Below are positions 7,664 through 16,683 of a DNA stretch of 64,000 nt, one piece after another. The translations under genes were made by a program, and so were the position numbers. The notes below the pieces were generated by a model. It worked only from the letters and a program-made list of their open reading frames with translations. It was not told the origin of the DNA and ran no database searches. This stretch comes from Microlunatus phosphovorus NM-1 (GTDB lineage: Bacteria > Actinomycetota > Actinomycetes > Propionibacteriales > Propionibacteriaceae): the NCBI RefSeq assembly GCF_000270245.1, contig NC_015635.1:1798001-1862000 (forward strand). Direction: 5' to 3'. The number at the start of each line of letters is the position of its first letter. Position 1 is the stretch's first letter.

Positions 7664-8392
7664 GTGAGTGAGACGAGTGACCAGCGGATCGAGATCGTCA
7701 CCGCCGACGGGCTGCTGCCGGCTCAGGTCTGGCGGCCGCCGACCGGGACCGGGGCCGCGGTCGTGGTCTTCCAGGAGATCTTCGGCGTGGGCCGCTACAT
7801 CCGATCGCGATGCGCCGACCTGGCCGCTCTGGGCTACGTCGTGGTGGCACCGGAGATCTACTGGCGATTGGGTGTGGCCGCCGTGGACGAGGATGCCGAC
7901 GATCTGCTGCAACAGGGCATGTCCTTGATGCAGCAACTCGACTGGGACGCGGCGGTCGCCGACGGCGTGGCCGCAGTTCGCCACACCAAAGGCATGATCG
8001 AGGTCACCGGCGATGTCGGCGCGCTCGGCTTCTGCTTCGGTGGTGGGCTGGCGTTCAACGTGGCGGCGATCGAGCATGTCGATGCTTTGGTGAGCTACTA
8101 CGGCTCGGCGCTCCCGCAGTTGCACCCGCTCGCGCCGCAGGTGGACGCGCCCGGGCTGCACCACTTCGGTGACGCGGATGCGTACATCCCGCTGGCGACC
8201 GTCCGTGAGATCGAAGCTTCGGTGACCGCGCAGCCGGACGTGACCTTCGAACTCCACGCCGGGGCCGGACACGCGTTCGACAATCCGGCGCCGATGTTCC
8301 ACCACGCGCAGGCCTCCGCGGAAGCCTGGACGAGCACTGTCCGGTTCCTCGCCACTCATCTGCGGAACCGTGAGCAGTACGCTACCGACTGA
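7664..8392 (+). CDS. Dienelactone hydrolase family protein
   Basis: 242 residues from GTG 7664, which sits 7 nt after a TAGGTT -10 box. It is an alpha/beta hydrolase with a cysteine nucleophile: GFCFGG (Cys124), a likely acid in FGDADAYIP (Asp170/172) and GAGHAF (His203), with the family glutamate in FQEIFG (Glu38). Dienelactone hydrolases open lactones such as those from chloroaromatic breakdown. No other aromatic-catabolism gene is nearby, so the substrate is unknown. It is divergent from tam; an RpiR-type regulator gene follows 27 nt downstream. Confidence 0.9.
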   Translation: MSETSDQRIEIVTADGLLPAQVWRPPTGTGAAVVVFQEIFGVGRYIRSRCADLAALGYVVVAPEIYWRLGVAAVDEDADDLLQQGMSLMQQLDWDAAVADGVAAVRHTKGMIEVTGDVGALGFCFGGGLAFNVAAIEHVDALVSYYGSALPQLHPLAPQVDAPGLHHFGDADAYIPLATVREIEASVTAQPDVTFELHAGAGHAFDNPAPMFHHAQASAEAWTSTVRFLATHLRNREQYATD

Positions 8393-8419
8393 CCGAGACC
8401 GGGCGTGAGGAGAGCTGTC

Positions 8420-9313
8420 ATGGCCGAAACGAGCGACCCGCACCGGCCCGCGTTGTCGATCCTGATCAAGGTGCGGGGCACGTTGCCCAACCTCCGACCG
8501 GCCGAACAGCGGGTCGCCGAGCTGGTGCTGGCCGACCCGGCGGGTGTTTCGGAGAGCTCGATCACCACTGTCGCCCGGCGGTGCCAGACCTCGGAGACCA
8601 CGGTGCTGCGGTTCTGCCGCGCCATCGGACTGGGCGGCTACCCGGACCTGCGGATCGCGTTGGCCCGCGCCGCGCTGGCGGAGGAGTCGGAGCAGACATC
8701 TGGCCAGCCCACCACCGGTCAGATCGACCCGGAGGACTCGCTGGCCGATGTGGTCGCCAAGATCACCCGTGCCGATGAGCGGGCGATCGCCGACACCGCC
8801 GCCGTCCTCGATCTGGCGGTGCTGGAGCGCGCCGTCGACGCCGTGGCCACAGCGCCTCGGGTGGACATCTACGGGGTCGCGGCCAGTGGCCTGGTGGGCG
8901 CCGATCTGCATCACAAGCTGCATCGGATCGGCAAGATCTCCTATGTCTGGACCGATCCGCACCTGGCGCTGACCTCCGCCGCAGTGCTGCAGAGCGGTGA
9001 CGTCGCGGTCGCCATCTCCCACACCGGCACCACGGTGGACACTGTCGACACCCTGCGGGTGGCCCAGCAGCGAGGCGCCACGACGATCGCGATCACCAAC
9101 TTCGCCGGCTCGCCCATCTCGGAGTATGCCGACCTGCTGCTGCTCACCGCAGCCCGGGAGACCACGTTCCGGTCCGGGGCGATGTCGAGCCGGATCGCTC
9201 AGCTGGCGCTGGTCGACTGCCTGTTCGCCGGCGTCGCGCAGCGCTCGTACGATCAGGCGATCAAAGCTCTGGAGAGCACCTACGCCGTGGTTCGCAGCCG
9301 GCATGGTGAGTGA
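8420..9313 (+). CDS. MurR/RpiR family transcriptional regulator
   Basis: 297 residues from ATG 8420, preceded by GAGGAG at 6 nt. The N-terminal HTH_6 domain (about 20-95) carries SESSITTVARRCQTSETTVLRFCRAIGLGGYPDLR, given here in parts: SSITTVARRC and TTVLRFCRAIG. The C-terminal SIS domain (about 130-265) has DVAVAISHTGTTVDTVD, a sugar-phosphate binding loop. Such regulators sense phosphosugars, often from amino-sugar or cell-wall recycling. Its stop directly abuts the ATG of the efflux pump gene, so the two form an operon; its targets cannot be read from the sequence. Confidence 0.93.
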   Translation: MAETSDPHRPALSILIKVRGTLPNLRPAEQRVAELVLADPAGVSESSITTVARRCQTSETTVLRFCRAIGLGGYPDLRIALARAALAEESEQTSGQPTTGQIDPEDSLADVVAKITRADERAIADTAAVLDLAVLERAVDAVATAPRVDIYGVAASGLVGADLHHKLHRIGKISYVWTDPHLALTSAAVLQSGDVAVAISHTGTTVDTVDTLRVAQQRGATTIAITNFAGSPISEYADLLLLTAARETTFRSGAMSSRIAQLALVDCLFAGVAQRSYDQAIKALESTYAVVRSRHGE

Positions 9314-10525
9314 ATGCCGGTGAGCGGCGATGCCCATCCTCGCCGGACCATCGTCGTGCTCGGCATGCTGTCCACGTTCGGCCCGATCTCCCTGGATCTT
9401 TATCTGCCCTCGCTGCCCGAGCTCTCCAGCGAGCTGAACACCTCCACCTCCAGCGCCCAGCTGACCATCACTGCCTGTCTGCTCGGGCTGGCGGTCGGGC
9501 AGCTGATCGCTGGTCCACTGTCGGACCAGTTCGGCCGTCGCCGACCGCTGCTGATCGGTCTGGTGGCGTACCTGCTCGCCTCGCTGGCCTGTGCGTTCGC
9601 CCCGACCATCGAACTGTTGATCGTGCTGCGGCTGTTGCAGGGTCTGGCCGGTGCGGCCGGGCTGGTGATCGCACGGGCGGTCGCTCGTGACCTGTACAGC
9701 GGCAATGCGCTGCTGATCTTCTTCGCTCGGCTGACGTTGGTCTCCGGGCTGGCGCCTGTAGTCGCACCGCTGCTCGGCGGACAGCTGGCTCGGGTGATGG
9801 ACTGGCGTGGCATCTTCGTGGTGCTGGCCGGGTTCGGTCTGGTGCTGGTGCTCGCAGGACTGCTCGGGGTGCCGGAGTCACTGCCGCCGGAGCAGCGCAG
9901 TGCCGGCGGACTGCAGGCCAACCTGGCCGGCTTTCGTGAGCTGTTGGCCGACCGGCTGTTTCTCGGCGCGGCTTTCGCCTCCGGGCTGGCCGGCGCGGCC
10001 ATGTTCGCCTACATCGCCGGGGCGACGTTCGTGCTGCAGCGGATCTATCTGATGTCGCCGCAGGGCTTCTCGTACGCCTTCGGCATCAACGCGCTCGGCA
10101 TCATGGCGATGGCTCAGGTCGGCGCCCGGCTGGCCCGCACCTGGCCGACTGTCCGGGTGCTCGGCTTCGGCCTGGGACTGAACCTGCTCGGCGCTGTCGG
10201 CGTCCTGGTCAGTGTGCTCTTCGGCGCTGGTCTGGTGCCGCTGCTGATCGCGCTGTGGGTGATGGTCAGCTCGGTCGGACTGGTGTTCCCGACGGCGACC
10301 ACCATCGCGCTGGCCGACTATCCCCATCAGGCTGGGCGGGCTTCCTCGCTGCTCGGTCTGGGGCAGTACATCGGCGGCGCCCTGGTCGCCCCGCTGGTCG
10401 GGCTGGCGGGCGAGCACACCGCGGTGCCGATGGGAGTGGTGGTGGTCGGGGTTAGTGTGGCGGCAGGTCTGGTGTTCTGGTTCCTGGTGGTGCGGACGTT
10501 GCGCAGCCGTGGTGAGATCGTCTAG
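9314..10525 (+). CDS. Bcr/CflA-type MFS multidrug efflux transporter
   Basis: 403 residues with 12 predicted membrane segments. ATG 9314 directly follows the stop of the regulator gene. The Bcr/CflA group is recognisable from SLDLYLPSLPEL in the first helix, the MFS motif A GPLSDQFGRRRPLL (67-80) and the helix-4/5 region LLQGLAGAAGLVIARAVARDLY with the conserved ARAxARD. Members export drugs, bicyclomycin or small metabolites by proton antiport. Coupling with an RpiR-type regulator is unusual for a drug pump and hints at a sugar-linked or cell-wall-linked substrate, which is inference. Confidence 0.9.
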   Translation: MPVSGDAHPRRTIVVLGMLSTFGPISLDLYLPSLPELSSELNTSTSSAQLTITACLLGLAVGQLIAGPLSDQFGRRRPLLIGLVAYLLASLACAFAPTIELLIVLRLLQGLAGAAGLVIARAVARDLYSGNALLIFFARLTLVSGLAPVVAPLLGGQLARVMDWRGIFVVLAGFGLVLVLAGLLGVPESLPPEQRSAGGLQANLAGFRELLADRLFLGAAFASGLAGAAMFAYIAGATFVLQRIYLMSPQGFSYAFGINALGIMAMAQVGARLARTWPTVRVLGFGLGLNLLGAVGVLVSVLFGAGLVPLLIALWVMVSSVGLVFPTATTIALADYPHQAGRASSLLGLGQYIGGALVAPLVGLAGEHTAVPMGVVVVGVSVAAGLVFWFLVVRTLRSRGEIV

Positions 10526-10605
10526 GACGTGAGCGGGAAGACGACGTAGCCGGTGAATGCACGTCGTCGTCGCGAACGGCCGCATGTGACTGGCACTTGA
10601 CTATC

Positions 10606-10621
10606 TCGAACAAAAGTTCGA
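10606..10621 (+). promoter_or_regulatory. SOS box (LexA operator) of the imuA'-imuB-dnaE2 cassette
   Basis: TCGAACAAAAGTTCGA is a perfect palindrome matching the actinobacterial LexA consensus TCGAAC-N4-GTTCGA. It ends 10 nt before the first gene of the mutasome cassette, so LexA bound here would cover the promoter and release it after DNA damage. Confidence 0.93.
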
Positions 10622-10631
10622 ATATGGAGGG

Positions 10632-11318
10632 GTGACCGCCACTCCTACCATCGCCGACCTGCGCCAGCGGGTCAACCGGATGCAAGGGGCTGCGGTCTCC
10701 CGTCGGCTGCCGCTGCTGTCGGGTCTCAGTGAGGTCGTCAGCCTGCACACCGGGATGGTCGCCACGTTGGACAGCCCGGCCCTGGCCATGTCGCTGATGG
10801 CCGGTCCGTCTCGCGCCGGGGAGTGGACCTCGGTGGTCGGGGTGTCGGAGTTCGGCTTCGACGCCGCGTTGGCGTTCGGGGTCGACCTGGGTCGCTGCAT
10901 CGTGGTGCCAGAGCCGGGGGAGCACTGGCTGAGCGTGACGGCGGGGCTGATCGAGATCACCACCCTGGTGCTGGTCCGACCGCCCGTCCCGGTCACCGAG
11001 CAGCAGGCGACCCGGATGTTGGCCAGGCTGCGGCAGAAGGACGCCGCGTTGCTGGTCGACTCGGGCTTGCTGGGGGAGCGGGCCTGGCCTCGGCCGCAGC
11101 GCCGGCTGACGGTGGCCGACAACCGCTGGACCGGCCTCGGTCGGGGGCACGGCCATCTGCGGGGGCGGCAGGTGACGGTCCGGTCGTGGGGTGGAGGGGT
11201 GCCCGACCGGACCGTCGACCTGTGGCTGCCGGACGAGCGGCTCGACGTGCGCGTGGAGCCGAGCCGTGGCGCTGGGTACGGGGCGGCTGGGTACGAGAGC
11301 GAGGTGGCAGCCGGATGA
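10632..11318 (+). CDS. imuA': ImuA' (RecA-like mutasome accessory protein)
   Basis: 228 residues from GTG 10632. GGAGGG lies only 1-2 nt upstream, too close for a standard ribosome site, so the exact start is uncertain. The protein has a degenerate RecA-like core (LLSGLSEVVSLHTG near 30-45, EWTSVVGVSEFGFDAALAFGVDLGRCIVVPEP near 65-95) as in ImuA'/SulA-like proteins, without a clear Walker A. In mycobacteria ImuA' works with ImuB and DnaE2 in damage-induced mutagenesis. It overlaps imuB by ATGA and is preceded by a perfect SOS box. Confidence 0.85.
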   Translation: MTATPTIADLRQRVNRMQGAAVSRRLPLLSGLSEVVSLHTGMVATLDSPALAMSLMAGPSRAGEWTSVVGVSEFGFDAALAFGVDLGRCIVVPEPGEHWLSVTAGLIEITTLVLVRPPVPVTEQQATRMLARLRQKDAALLVDSGLLGERAWPRPQRRLTVADNRWTGLGRGHGHLRGRQVTVRSWGGGVPDRTVDLWLPDERLDVRVEPSRGAGYGAAGYESEVAAG

Positions 11319-12892
11319 GTGTCGGCACCCTGTCGGAGTTGTCGGACTCGGTGGCCACGTCGCCGCGGGTGATGGTGGTCTGGTGTCCCGACTGGCCGGT
11401 GGTCGCCGCCATTGCGGCCGAGGAACTGTCGAGCGAGGCCCCGGTCGCCGTGCTGGCCGGCAATCAGGTGCTCTTCTGCTCGTCCAGCGCTCGCCTCGAC
11501 GGGGTGCGGCGTGGCATGCGCCGCCGAGACGCGGTGGCGCGCTGTCCCGAGCTGAGCTGCATCGAGGGCAACGAGGCGCGGGACCAGCGGGCGTACGAGC
11601 AGGTGCTGTCCGGACTGGAGCAGTTGGTCGCCACCGTCACGCCGCTGCGGCCGGGGCTATGTGCGCTGCCGGTGCCGCGCCGGTTCTATGGCGGTGAGCC
11701 ACAGGCGGCGGCGGTGATTGCGGAGATGCTGGTGGAGTACGGGGTGTGGGACTGCCGGGTCGGTGTCGCCGACGGCATGTTCGCCGCCGAGCAGGCCGCC
11801 CGGCGAGCCGAGGCGCAGAGCTGGTTCGTGGTGCCGGCCGGCGGGTCGGCGCGGTTCCTGGCCGACCTGGAGATCGGCGCCCTGGACGCCGGGGCACCAC
11901 AGGATTCCGAGCTGGTCAGTCTGTTGCGCCGGCTGGGGATCCGACGGCTGGGGGAGTTCGCCGCGCTGTCGGTGAGGGACGTCGCCACCCGATTCGGTAC
12001 GCACGGTTCCTGGCTGCACCGACTATGCCGGGGTGCGGATGCTCGGGTTGCCGCCGGTCGACGTCCGCCGCTGGAGTTGACCCAGCGGGCGATGTTCGAG
12101 CCACCGCTGGAGACCATCGAGCCGATCGCGTTCAGCACCCGGCAGACCGCGGACCGGTTCGTCGCCGAACTGTCTCGTCATGGCCTGGTCTGCACCACCG
12201 TGACCATCGAGGTGCATGGCGATCGGGGATGGCAGGGGATGCGGACCTGGGGGCATCCGCGCTGGTTCTCCTCGGCCGATCTGATCGACCGGGTGTTCTG
12301 GCAGTTGCAGGGTGATCCGGCACCGGAGCCGGTCGGTGAGGTCCGGCTGGTGCCGGAGGCGGTGGAGTCGCTCGGGGATCACGGCGACGGGCTGTGGGGC
12401 AGCGCCGCCGACGACCGGGTCGATCGGGGGGTCTCCCGCTTGCAGGGGATGCTTGGTCCGGAGGCAGTCGTCGCGCCGGCCGTTCAGGGGGGTCGAGGGC
12501 CGGCGCGGCGCCAGGCGTCGGTCCCGTGGGGGGAGCGGGTCGAGGGGTTGCGGTCGGCCTCGCTGCCCTGGCCCGGCAGCATACCGCCACCTGCGCCTAC
12601 CAGGGTCTTCACTCAACCGCGACCGGCCATGGTGGTCGGTCAGGACGGGCGTCGGGTAACGGTGTCGGATCGTGGTCTGGTGGTAGGCGAGCCGACCCGA
12701 TTCCGGCCCGATCCGGCCGGTCCGGTGCTCGGAGTGCAGGCCTGGGCCGGGCCATGGCCGATCGACGAGCTCTGGTGGGACCCGGCAGATGCCCGCCAGG
12801 TTGCCCGCTTCCAACTCGTCGGCGTGGACGGCAGCGCCTGGTTGCTCGTCGTCGAACGGGGCCAATGGTGGACTGAAGCGCGCTATGACTGA
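11315..12892 (+). CDS. imuB: ImuB, Y-family polymerase-like mutasome adaptor (catalytically inactive type)
   Basis: 525 residues from ATG 11315; the frame is open further upstream, but this ATG overlaps the imuA' stop. The Y-family fold is visible: VVWCPDWPVVAA (22-33) at the place of the D-x-D palm motif, RRGMRRRDAVARCPEL in the finger region, a helix-hairpin-helix thumb (LLRRLGIRRLGEFAALSVRDVATRFG, in parts) and a little-finger region. The first catalytic Asp and the later S-x-D-E pair (here PVPRRFYGG) are missing, as in M. tuberculosis ImuB, which recruits DnaE2 to the beta clamp. No clear clamp motif was assigned. The stop lies at the edge of a 205-nt inverted-repeat element. Confidence 0.92.
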   Translation: MSVGTLSELSDSVATSPRVMVVWCPDWPVVAAIAAEELSSEAPVAVLAGNQVLFCSSSARLDGVRRGMRRRDAVARCPELSCIEGNEARDQRAYEQVLSGLEQLVATVTPLRPGLCALPVPRRFYGGEPQAAAVIAEMLVEYGVWDCRVGVADGMFAAEQAARRAEAQSWFVVPAGGSARFLADLEIGALDAGAPQDSELVSLLRRLGIRRLGEFAALSVRDVATRFGTHGSWLHRLCRGADARVAAGRRPPLELTQRAMFEPPLETIEPIAFSTRQTADRFVAELSRHGLVCTTVTIEVHGDRGWQGMRTWGHPRWFSSADLIDRVFWQLQGDPAPEPVGEVRLVPEAVESLGDHGDGLWGSAADDRVDRGVSRLQGMLGPEAVVAPAVQGGRGPARRQASVPWGERVEGLRSASLPWPGSIPPPAPTRVFTQPRPAMVVGQDGRRVTVSDRGLVVGEPTRFRPDPAGPVLGVQAWAGPWPIDELWWDPADARQVARFQLVGVDGSAWLLVVERGQWWTEARYD

Positions 12893-13095
12893 GCGATCGG
12901 GCACTTGCGGTGCGCGATGTTGCGGTGGGTGGGTCGCGGTGGGGTCTCGGGGCATCTCTTGGGACAGCCATCCGCGCCTCCGCAGGCTCCGGCGCTCCCG
13001 CCAGGCCCATCCACGTCCCTTCGAGACGCCCCGAGACCCCACCGCTTGTGCCCACCGGTGTTCTTGTGCGTCGCAGGTGTAGTGCCCGATCGCTC
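12891..13095. repeat. 205-nt inverted-repeat structure between imuB and dnaE2
   Basis: Outer arms 12891-12905 and 13081-13095 are perfect 15-bp complements (GAGCGATCGGGCACT). Inner arms 12936-12953 and 13028-13045 are perfect 18-bp complements (GCGGTGGGGTCTCGGGGC), with weaker pairing in between (12924-12929 with 13051-13056) and further inward. The loop is about 50 nt. The structure fills almost the whole gap between the imuB stop and the dnaE2 ribosome site and has no open gene. It could be an attenuator or processing structure for dnaE2 mRNA, or a MITE-like insertion. Confidence 0.85.
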
Positions 13096-13112
13096 GTCGG
13101 AGGTGGTTGTTG

Positions 13113-16100
13113 ATGGGTTGGAATAATCCGCCGATTTCGTGGCGGGAGTATGAGGCGCGGTTGTCGGGCAAGGTCGGTCCGGATGAGCCGCTGGGTGCGG
13201 AGTGGGCGGGGCGGGACCAGCCGCGGGTGCGGGCTACGTCTGAGTCCGAGCCTGATGAGGCGGCCCCGCTGGATCGCAATGGGGATCCGGTGCCGCCGTG
13301 GAGTCGGCGGCGCGCTGCTACGGTTGCGGGGCCCGCGACTCCCAGCACGACGCCGGTGGTTCCGTACGCGGAGTTGCATTGTCACAGCAACTTCAGCTTC
13401 CTGGACGGGGCCTCCGATCCGGAGGCGCTGATCGCCGAGGCGGTCTCGCTCGGATTGTCCGCGTTGGCGATCACCGATCATGACGGGCTGTATGCGGTGG
13501 CACGGTTCGCCGAGTCGGCGCAGAATTTAACGCGCGCTGGTGCTGCCGCACCGGGAGTCGAGCTGCAGACGATCTACGGTGCCGAGCTGTCGCTGGGACT
13601 GCGTACGCCGCAGAACGGGGTCGCCGATCCGGAGGGTTCGCATCTGCTGGTGCTGGCTCGCGGCGTCGAGGGCTATCACCAGCTGGCCAAGGCGATCACG
13701 GACGCCCAGTTGGACGGCGATGAGAAGGGTCGCCCGCTCTACGATCTCGACCAGCTCGCCGCCACCGCCGAGGGTCACTGGACGATCCTGACCGGCTGTC
13801 GGAAGGGTGCCGTCCGGCAGGCATTGGCAGCCGGCGGGCCGTCGGCTGCTGCCGCGGACTTGGACCGGCTGACCGCCCTGTTCGGTCACGACCGGGTGGT
13901 CGTCGAGCTGTTCGACCACGGTCGCCCTGACGACTCCACGATCAACGACCAGCTGGTCGAGTTGGCTCGCGTGCACGAGCTGCCGGTGGTTGCCACCAAT
14001 GCGGTGCACTATGCCCAGCCCAAGAACTACCGGCTGGCCACGGCGATGGCGGCGGTCCGGGCTCGGCGCAGCCTGGCGGAGATGGACGGCTGGCTGCCGG
14101 TCCCTGGAGCTCATCTGCGGTCGGGAGAGGAGATGACGCAGATCTTTGCCCGCTATCCCGGGGTGATCGAGCAGACCTTGGCGGTGGCCGCAGACTGCGC
14201 CTTCGACCTGAAGCTGGCCAAGCCTCGCTTGCCGAAGCTCGAGGTGCCGGACGGCCACACACCGGCGAGCTATCTGCGGCAGCTGTGCTGGGAAGGATTC
14301 GAGGAGCTCTATCCCGGTGGCGATCGAGCGAAGGCGGCCGAGCGGCTGGAACGCGAGCTGACGGTGATCGAGGGAAAGGACTTCCCTGGCTACTTCCTGA
14401 TCGTGCATGACATGGTTGCCTTTGCGCGCGCACGCGGGATCCTCTGCCAGGGCCGGGGGTCGGCAGCCAACTCGGTGGTCTGCTATGTCCTCAAGATCAC
14501 CGCGGTCGACCCGGTCCTGTACGACTTGCCGTTCGAACGGTTCCTGTCCGCGGCCCGGGACGAGGAGCCCGACATCGACGTCGATTTCGACTCCGACCGG
14601 CGCGAGGAGGTGATCCAAGAGGTCTACCGGCGCTATCGTCGGGACAAGGTCGCCCAGGTCGCCAATGTGATCAGTTACCGACCCAAGTCCGCGGTTCGCG
14701 ACATGGCCAAGGCGCTCGGCTATTCCACCGGTCAGCAGGATGCCTGGTCCAAGCAGATCGACTCCTGGGGACGCATTCCGCCGCGCGACGAGCAGACTCA
14801 CGACATCCCCGAACCGGTGACCGAGCTGGCCAATCAGCTGCTCGGTGCCCCGCGACATCTCGGCATCCATGCCTGCGGGATGGTGCTCACCGAGCGGCCG
14901 GTGGGCGAGGTCGTGCCGATCGAGCGCGGCCGGATGGATGCCCGCACGGTGCTGCAGTGGGACAAGGACAGCTGCGCCTACATGGGGTTGGTCAAATTCG
15001 ACTTTCTCGGCCTGGGAATCCTCAGCGCGATGCAATACACCTTCGACCTGATCGCTGAGCGGGTTGGTGAGTCATGGACGTTGCAATCCATCCCCAAGGA
15101 GGAGCCCGGTGTCTACGACATGCTCTGCCGGGCAGATTCGATCGGAGTGTTCCAGATCGAAAGCCGGGCTCAGATCGGCACCCTGCCCCGGCTGCAGCCG
15201 CGTAAGTTCTACGACCTGGTGATCGAGATCGCGCTGATCCGGCCTGGCCCGATCCAGGGTGGAGCCGTACACCCGTACATCCGGCGCGCGACGGGTCGGG
15301 ATGAGGCAATGCCTCCGCATCCGGCGCTCGAGCCGGTGCTGAAGCGGACGCTGGGAGTGCCGTTGTTCCAGGAGCAGCTGATGCAGATCGCTACCGAAGT
15401 CGGCGGCTGTACCGGCGAGGAGGCTGACCTGCTGCGGCGGGCGATGGGCTCCAAACGCGGGATCGAGAAGATCGAGCGGATCAAGGACAAGCTGTACGAC
15501 GGGATGAAGGAGAACGGCATCGTCGGCGAGGTGGCCGACGGCATCTACGCCCGGATCCAGGCGTTTGCCAGTTTTGGCTTCGCCGAGAGCCACGCGATCT
15601 CTTTTGCTTTGTTGGTGTATGCCAGCTCCTGGCTGAAGCTGCACTATCCGGGCGCGTTCCTGGCCGGACTGCTGCGGGCGCAGCCGATGGGGTTCTACTC
15701 ACCGCAGTCGCTGGTGGCCGACGCCCGGCGGCATGGGGTGGAGGTACGCCGCCCCGACATCGCGCTCTCTGGAATAGATGCCGATCTGGAGCCGCTGGTC
15801 GCGGGGGAGACGATGATCCCCGGTGGAATGAGCAGTTGCCTGGATCGCGACCAGCCCGAAGTGGGAAAGTTCAACCGATCGGCACCGGATCTCAGTGCCG
15901 AGCACCGCAGGGACGGCTCGACGGCGGTCCGACTAGGACTGACCTCGGTCACCAGCATCGGCCGGGCGGTGGCCGAGCGGATCCTGGCCGAACGGGAGCG
16001 GCAGTCGTACGCCGACATCAACGACGTCGTACGCCGCGCCGGCCTGACCGTCGCCCAGACCGAGGCGTTGGCCACCGCCGGAGCGTTCGACAGTTTCGGA

Positions 16101-16634
16101 CTGAGCCGGCGACAGGCGCTGTGGAATGCCGGGTATGCCGACTCCGCCGACACCCTGCCCGGCACCGCGATCGATGCCGCCCCACCGGAGCTGCCCGGGA
16201 TGAGCGATGTCGAGTTGACCGTGGCCGATCTCTGGGCGACCAAGATCTCACCCGGGGAGCACCCGGTCTCCCATCTGCGAGACGCCCTGGACGGATTGGG
16301 CATCCGGCAGGTCGGCACGCTCGGGGAGGCAGACGACACCTGCCGGGTGCGGGTCGCCGGGCTGGTCACTCACCGCCAGCGTCCAGGCACGGCGGGTGGG
16401 GTGACCTTCCTCAACCTGGAGGACGAGACCGGGATGCTCAACATCGTTTGCTCGGCACCGATGTGGAACCGCTATCGCCGGGTCGGCCGGCAGAGCAACG
16501 CGCTGGTCATTCGCGGCCGGGTGGAGCATGCCGACGGCGTCACCAACCTGGTCGCCGAGCGGTTCGATCCGCTCGCCCTGGTGCTGCCGACCGCTAGGGC
16601 TCTCGGCCAGCATCGGTCCCGCGATTTCCACTGA
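13113..16634 (+). CDS. dnaE2: Error-prone DNA polymerase III alpha subunit DnaE2
   Basis: 1173 residues from ATG 13113 (GGAGGT 8 nt upstream). After a low-complexity N-terminus (1-85) comes the PHP domain (YAELHCHSNFSFLDGAS, then ITDHDGLY), followed by the C-family polymerase core: PDIDVDFDSDRREEV carries the catalytic aspartates, and GRGSAANSVVCY and GVPLFQEQLMQIA are family motifs. The C-terminal OB region (VRVAGLVTHRQRPGTAGGVTFLNLEDE) is present. DnaE2 carries out damage-induced translesion synthesis with ImuA' and ImuB. It is third in the SOS cassette, separated from imuB by the inverted-repeat structure; a hairpin follows its stop. Confidence 0.97.
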   Translation: MGWNNPPISWREYEARLSGKVGPDEPLGAEWAGRDQPRVRATSESEPDEAAPLDRNGDPVPPWSRRRAATVAGPATPSTTPVVPYAELHCHSNFSFLDGASDPEALIAEAVSLGLSALAITDHDGLYAVARFAESAQNLTRAGAAAPGVELQTIYGAELSLGLRTPQNGVADPEGSHLLVLARGVEGYHQLAKAITDAQLDGDEKGRPLYDLDQLAATAEGHWTILTGCRKGAVRQALAAGGPSAAAADLDRLTALFGHDRVVVELFDHGRPDDSTINDQLVELARVHELPVVATNAVHYAQPKNYRLATAMAAVRARRSLAEMDGWLPVPGAHLRSGEEMTQIFARYPGVIEQTLAVAADCAFDLKLAKPRLPKLEVPDGHTPASYLRQLCWEGFEELYPGGDRAKAAERLERELTVIEGKDFPGYFLIVHDMVAFARARGILCQGRGSAANSVVCYVLKITAVDPVLYDLPFERFLSAARDEEPDIDVDFDSDRREEVIQEVYRRYRRDKVAQVANVISYRPKSAVRDMAKALGYSTGQQDAWSKQIDSWGRIPPRDEQTHDIPEPVTELANQLLGAPRHLGIHACGMVLTERPVGEVVPIERGRMDARTVLQWDKDSCAYMGLVKFDFLGLGILSAMQYTFDLIAERVGESWTLQSIPKEEPGVYDMLCRADSIGVFQIESRAQIGTLPRLQPRKFYDLVIEIALIRPGPIQGGAVHPYIRRATGRDEAMPPHPALEPVLKRTLGVPLFQEQLMQIATEVGGCTGEEADLLRRAMGSKRGIEKIERIKDKLYDGMKENGIVGEVADGIYARIQAFASFGFAESHAISFALLVYASSWLKLHYPGAFLAGLLRAQPMGFYSPQSLVADARRHGVEVRRPDIALSGIDADLEPLVAGETMIPGGMSSCLDRDQPEVGKFNRSAPDLSAEHRRDGSTAVRLGLTSVTSIGRAVAERILAERERQSYADINDVVRRAGLTVAQTEALATAGAFDSFGLSRRQALWNAGYADSADTLPGTAIDAAPPELPGMSDVELTVADLWATKISPGEHPVSHLRDALDGLGIRQVGTLGEADDTCRVRVAGLVTHRQRPGTAGGVTFLNLEDETGMLNIVCSAPMWNRYRRVGRQSNALVIRGRVEHADGVTNLVAERFDPLALVLPTARALGQHRSRDFH

Positions 16635-16652
16635 TCTCAGCAGCAGATCCGG

Positions 16653-16683
16653 GCAGAAACGTTCCCGCGGGAACGTCTTCTGC
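16653..16683 (+). terminator. Terminator hairpin after dnaE2
   Basis: GCAGAA at 16653 pairs with TTCTGC at 16678-16683 around the perfect core CGTTCCCGCGGGAACG. It lies 19 nt past the dnaE2 stop and probably ends the mutasome transcript. Confidence 0.7.

Noticed and set aside
7571-9337. 588-codon minus-strand open frame
   Set aside because: It mirrors the codon pattern of the dienelactone-hydrolase-like and RpiR genes on the plus strand and has a biased, repetitive composition (His/Arg/Gly/Asp-rich). High GC gives long antisense frames.
10823-11314. N-terminal extension of imuB from an upstream start
   Set aside because: The upstream part is out of frame with imuA' coding and low-complexity; the ATG at 11315 overlaps the imuA' stop and gives the normal ImuB start.
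12891-13095. Insertion sequence between imuB and dnaE2
   Set aside because: No transposase frame and no clear target-site duplication; kept as an inverted-repeat structure, with a MITE as one option.
13527-15035. 502-codon minus-strand open frame inside dnaE2
   Set aside because: Antisense of the strongly conserved polymerase gene; no family pattern.
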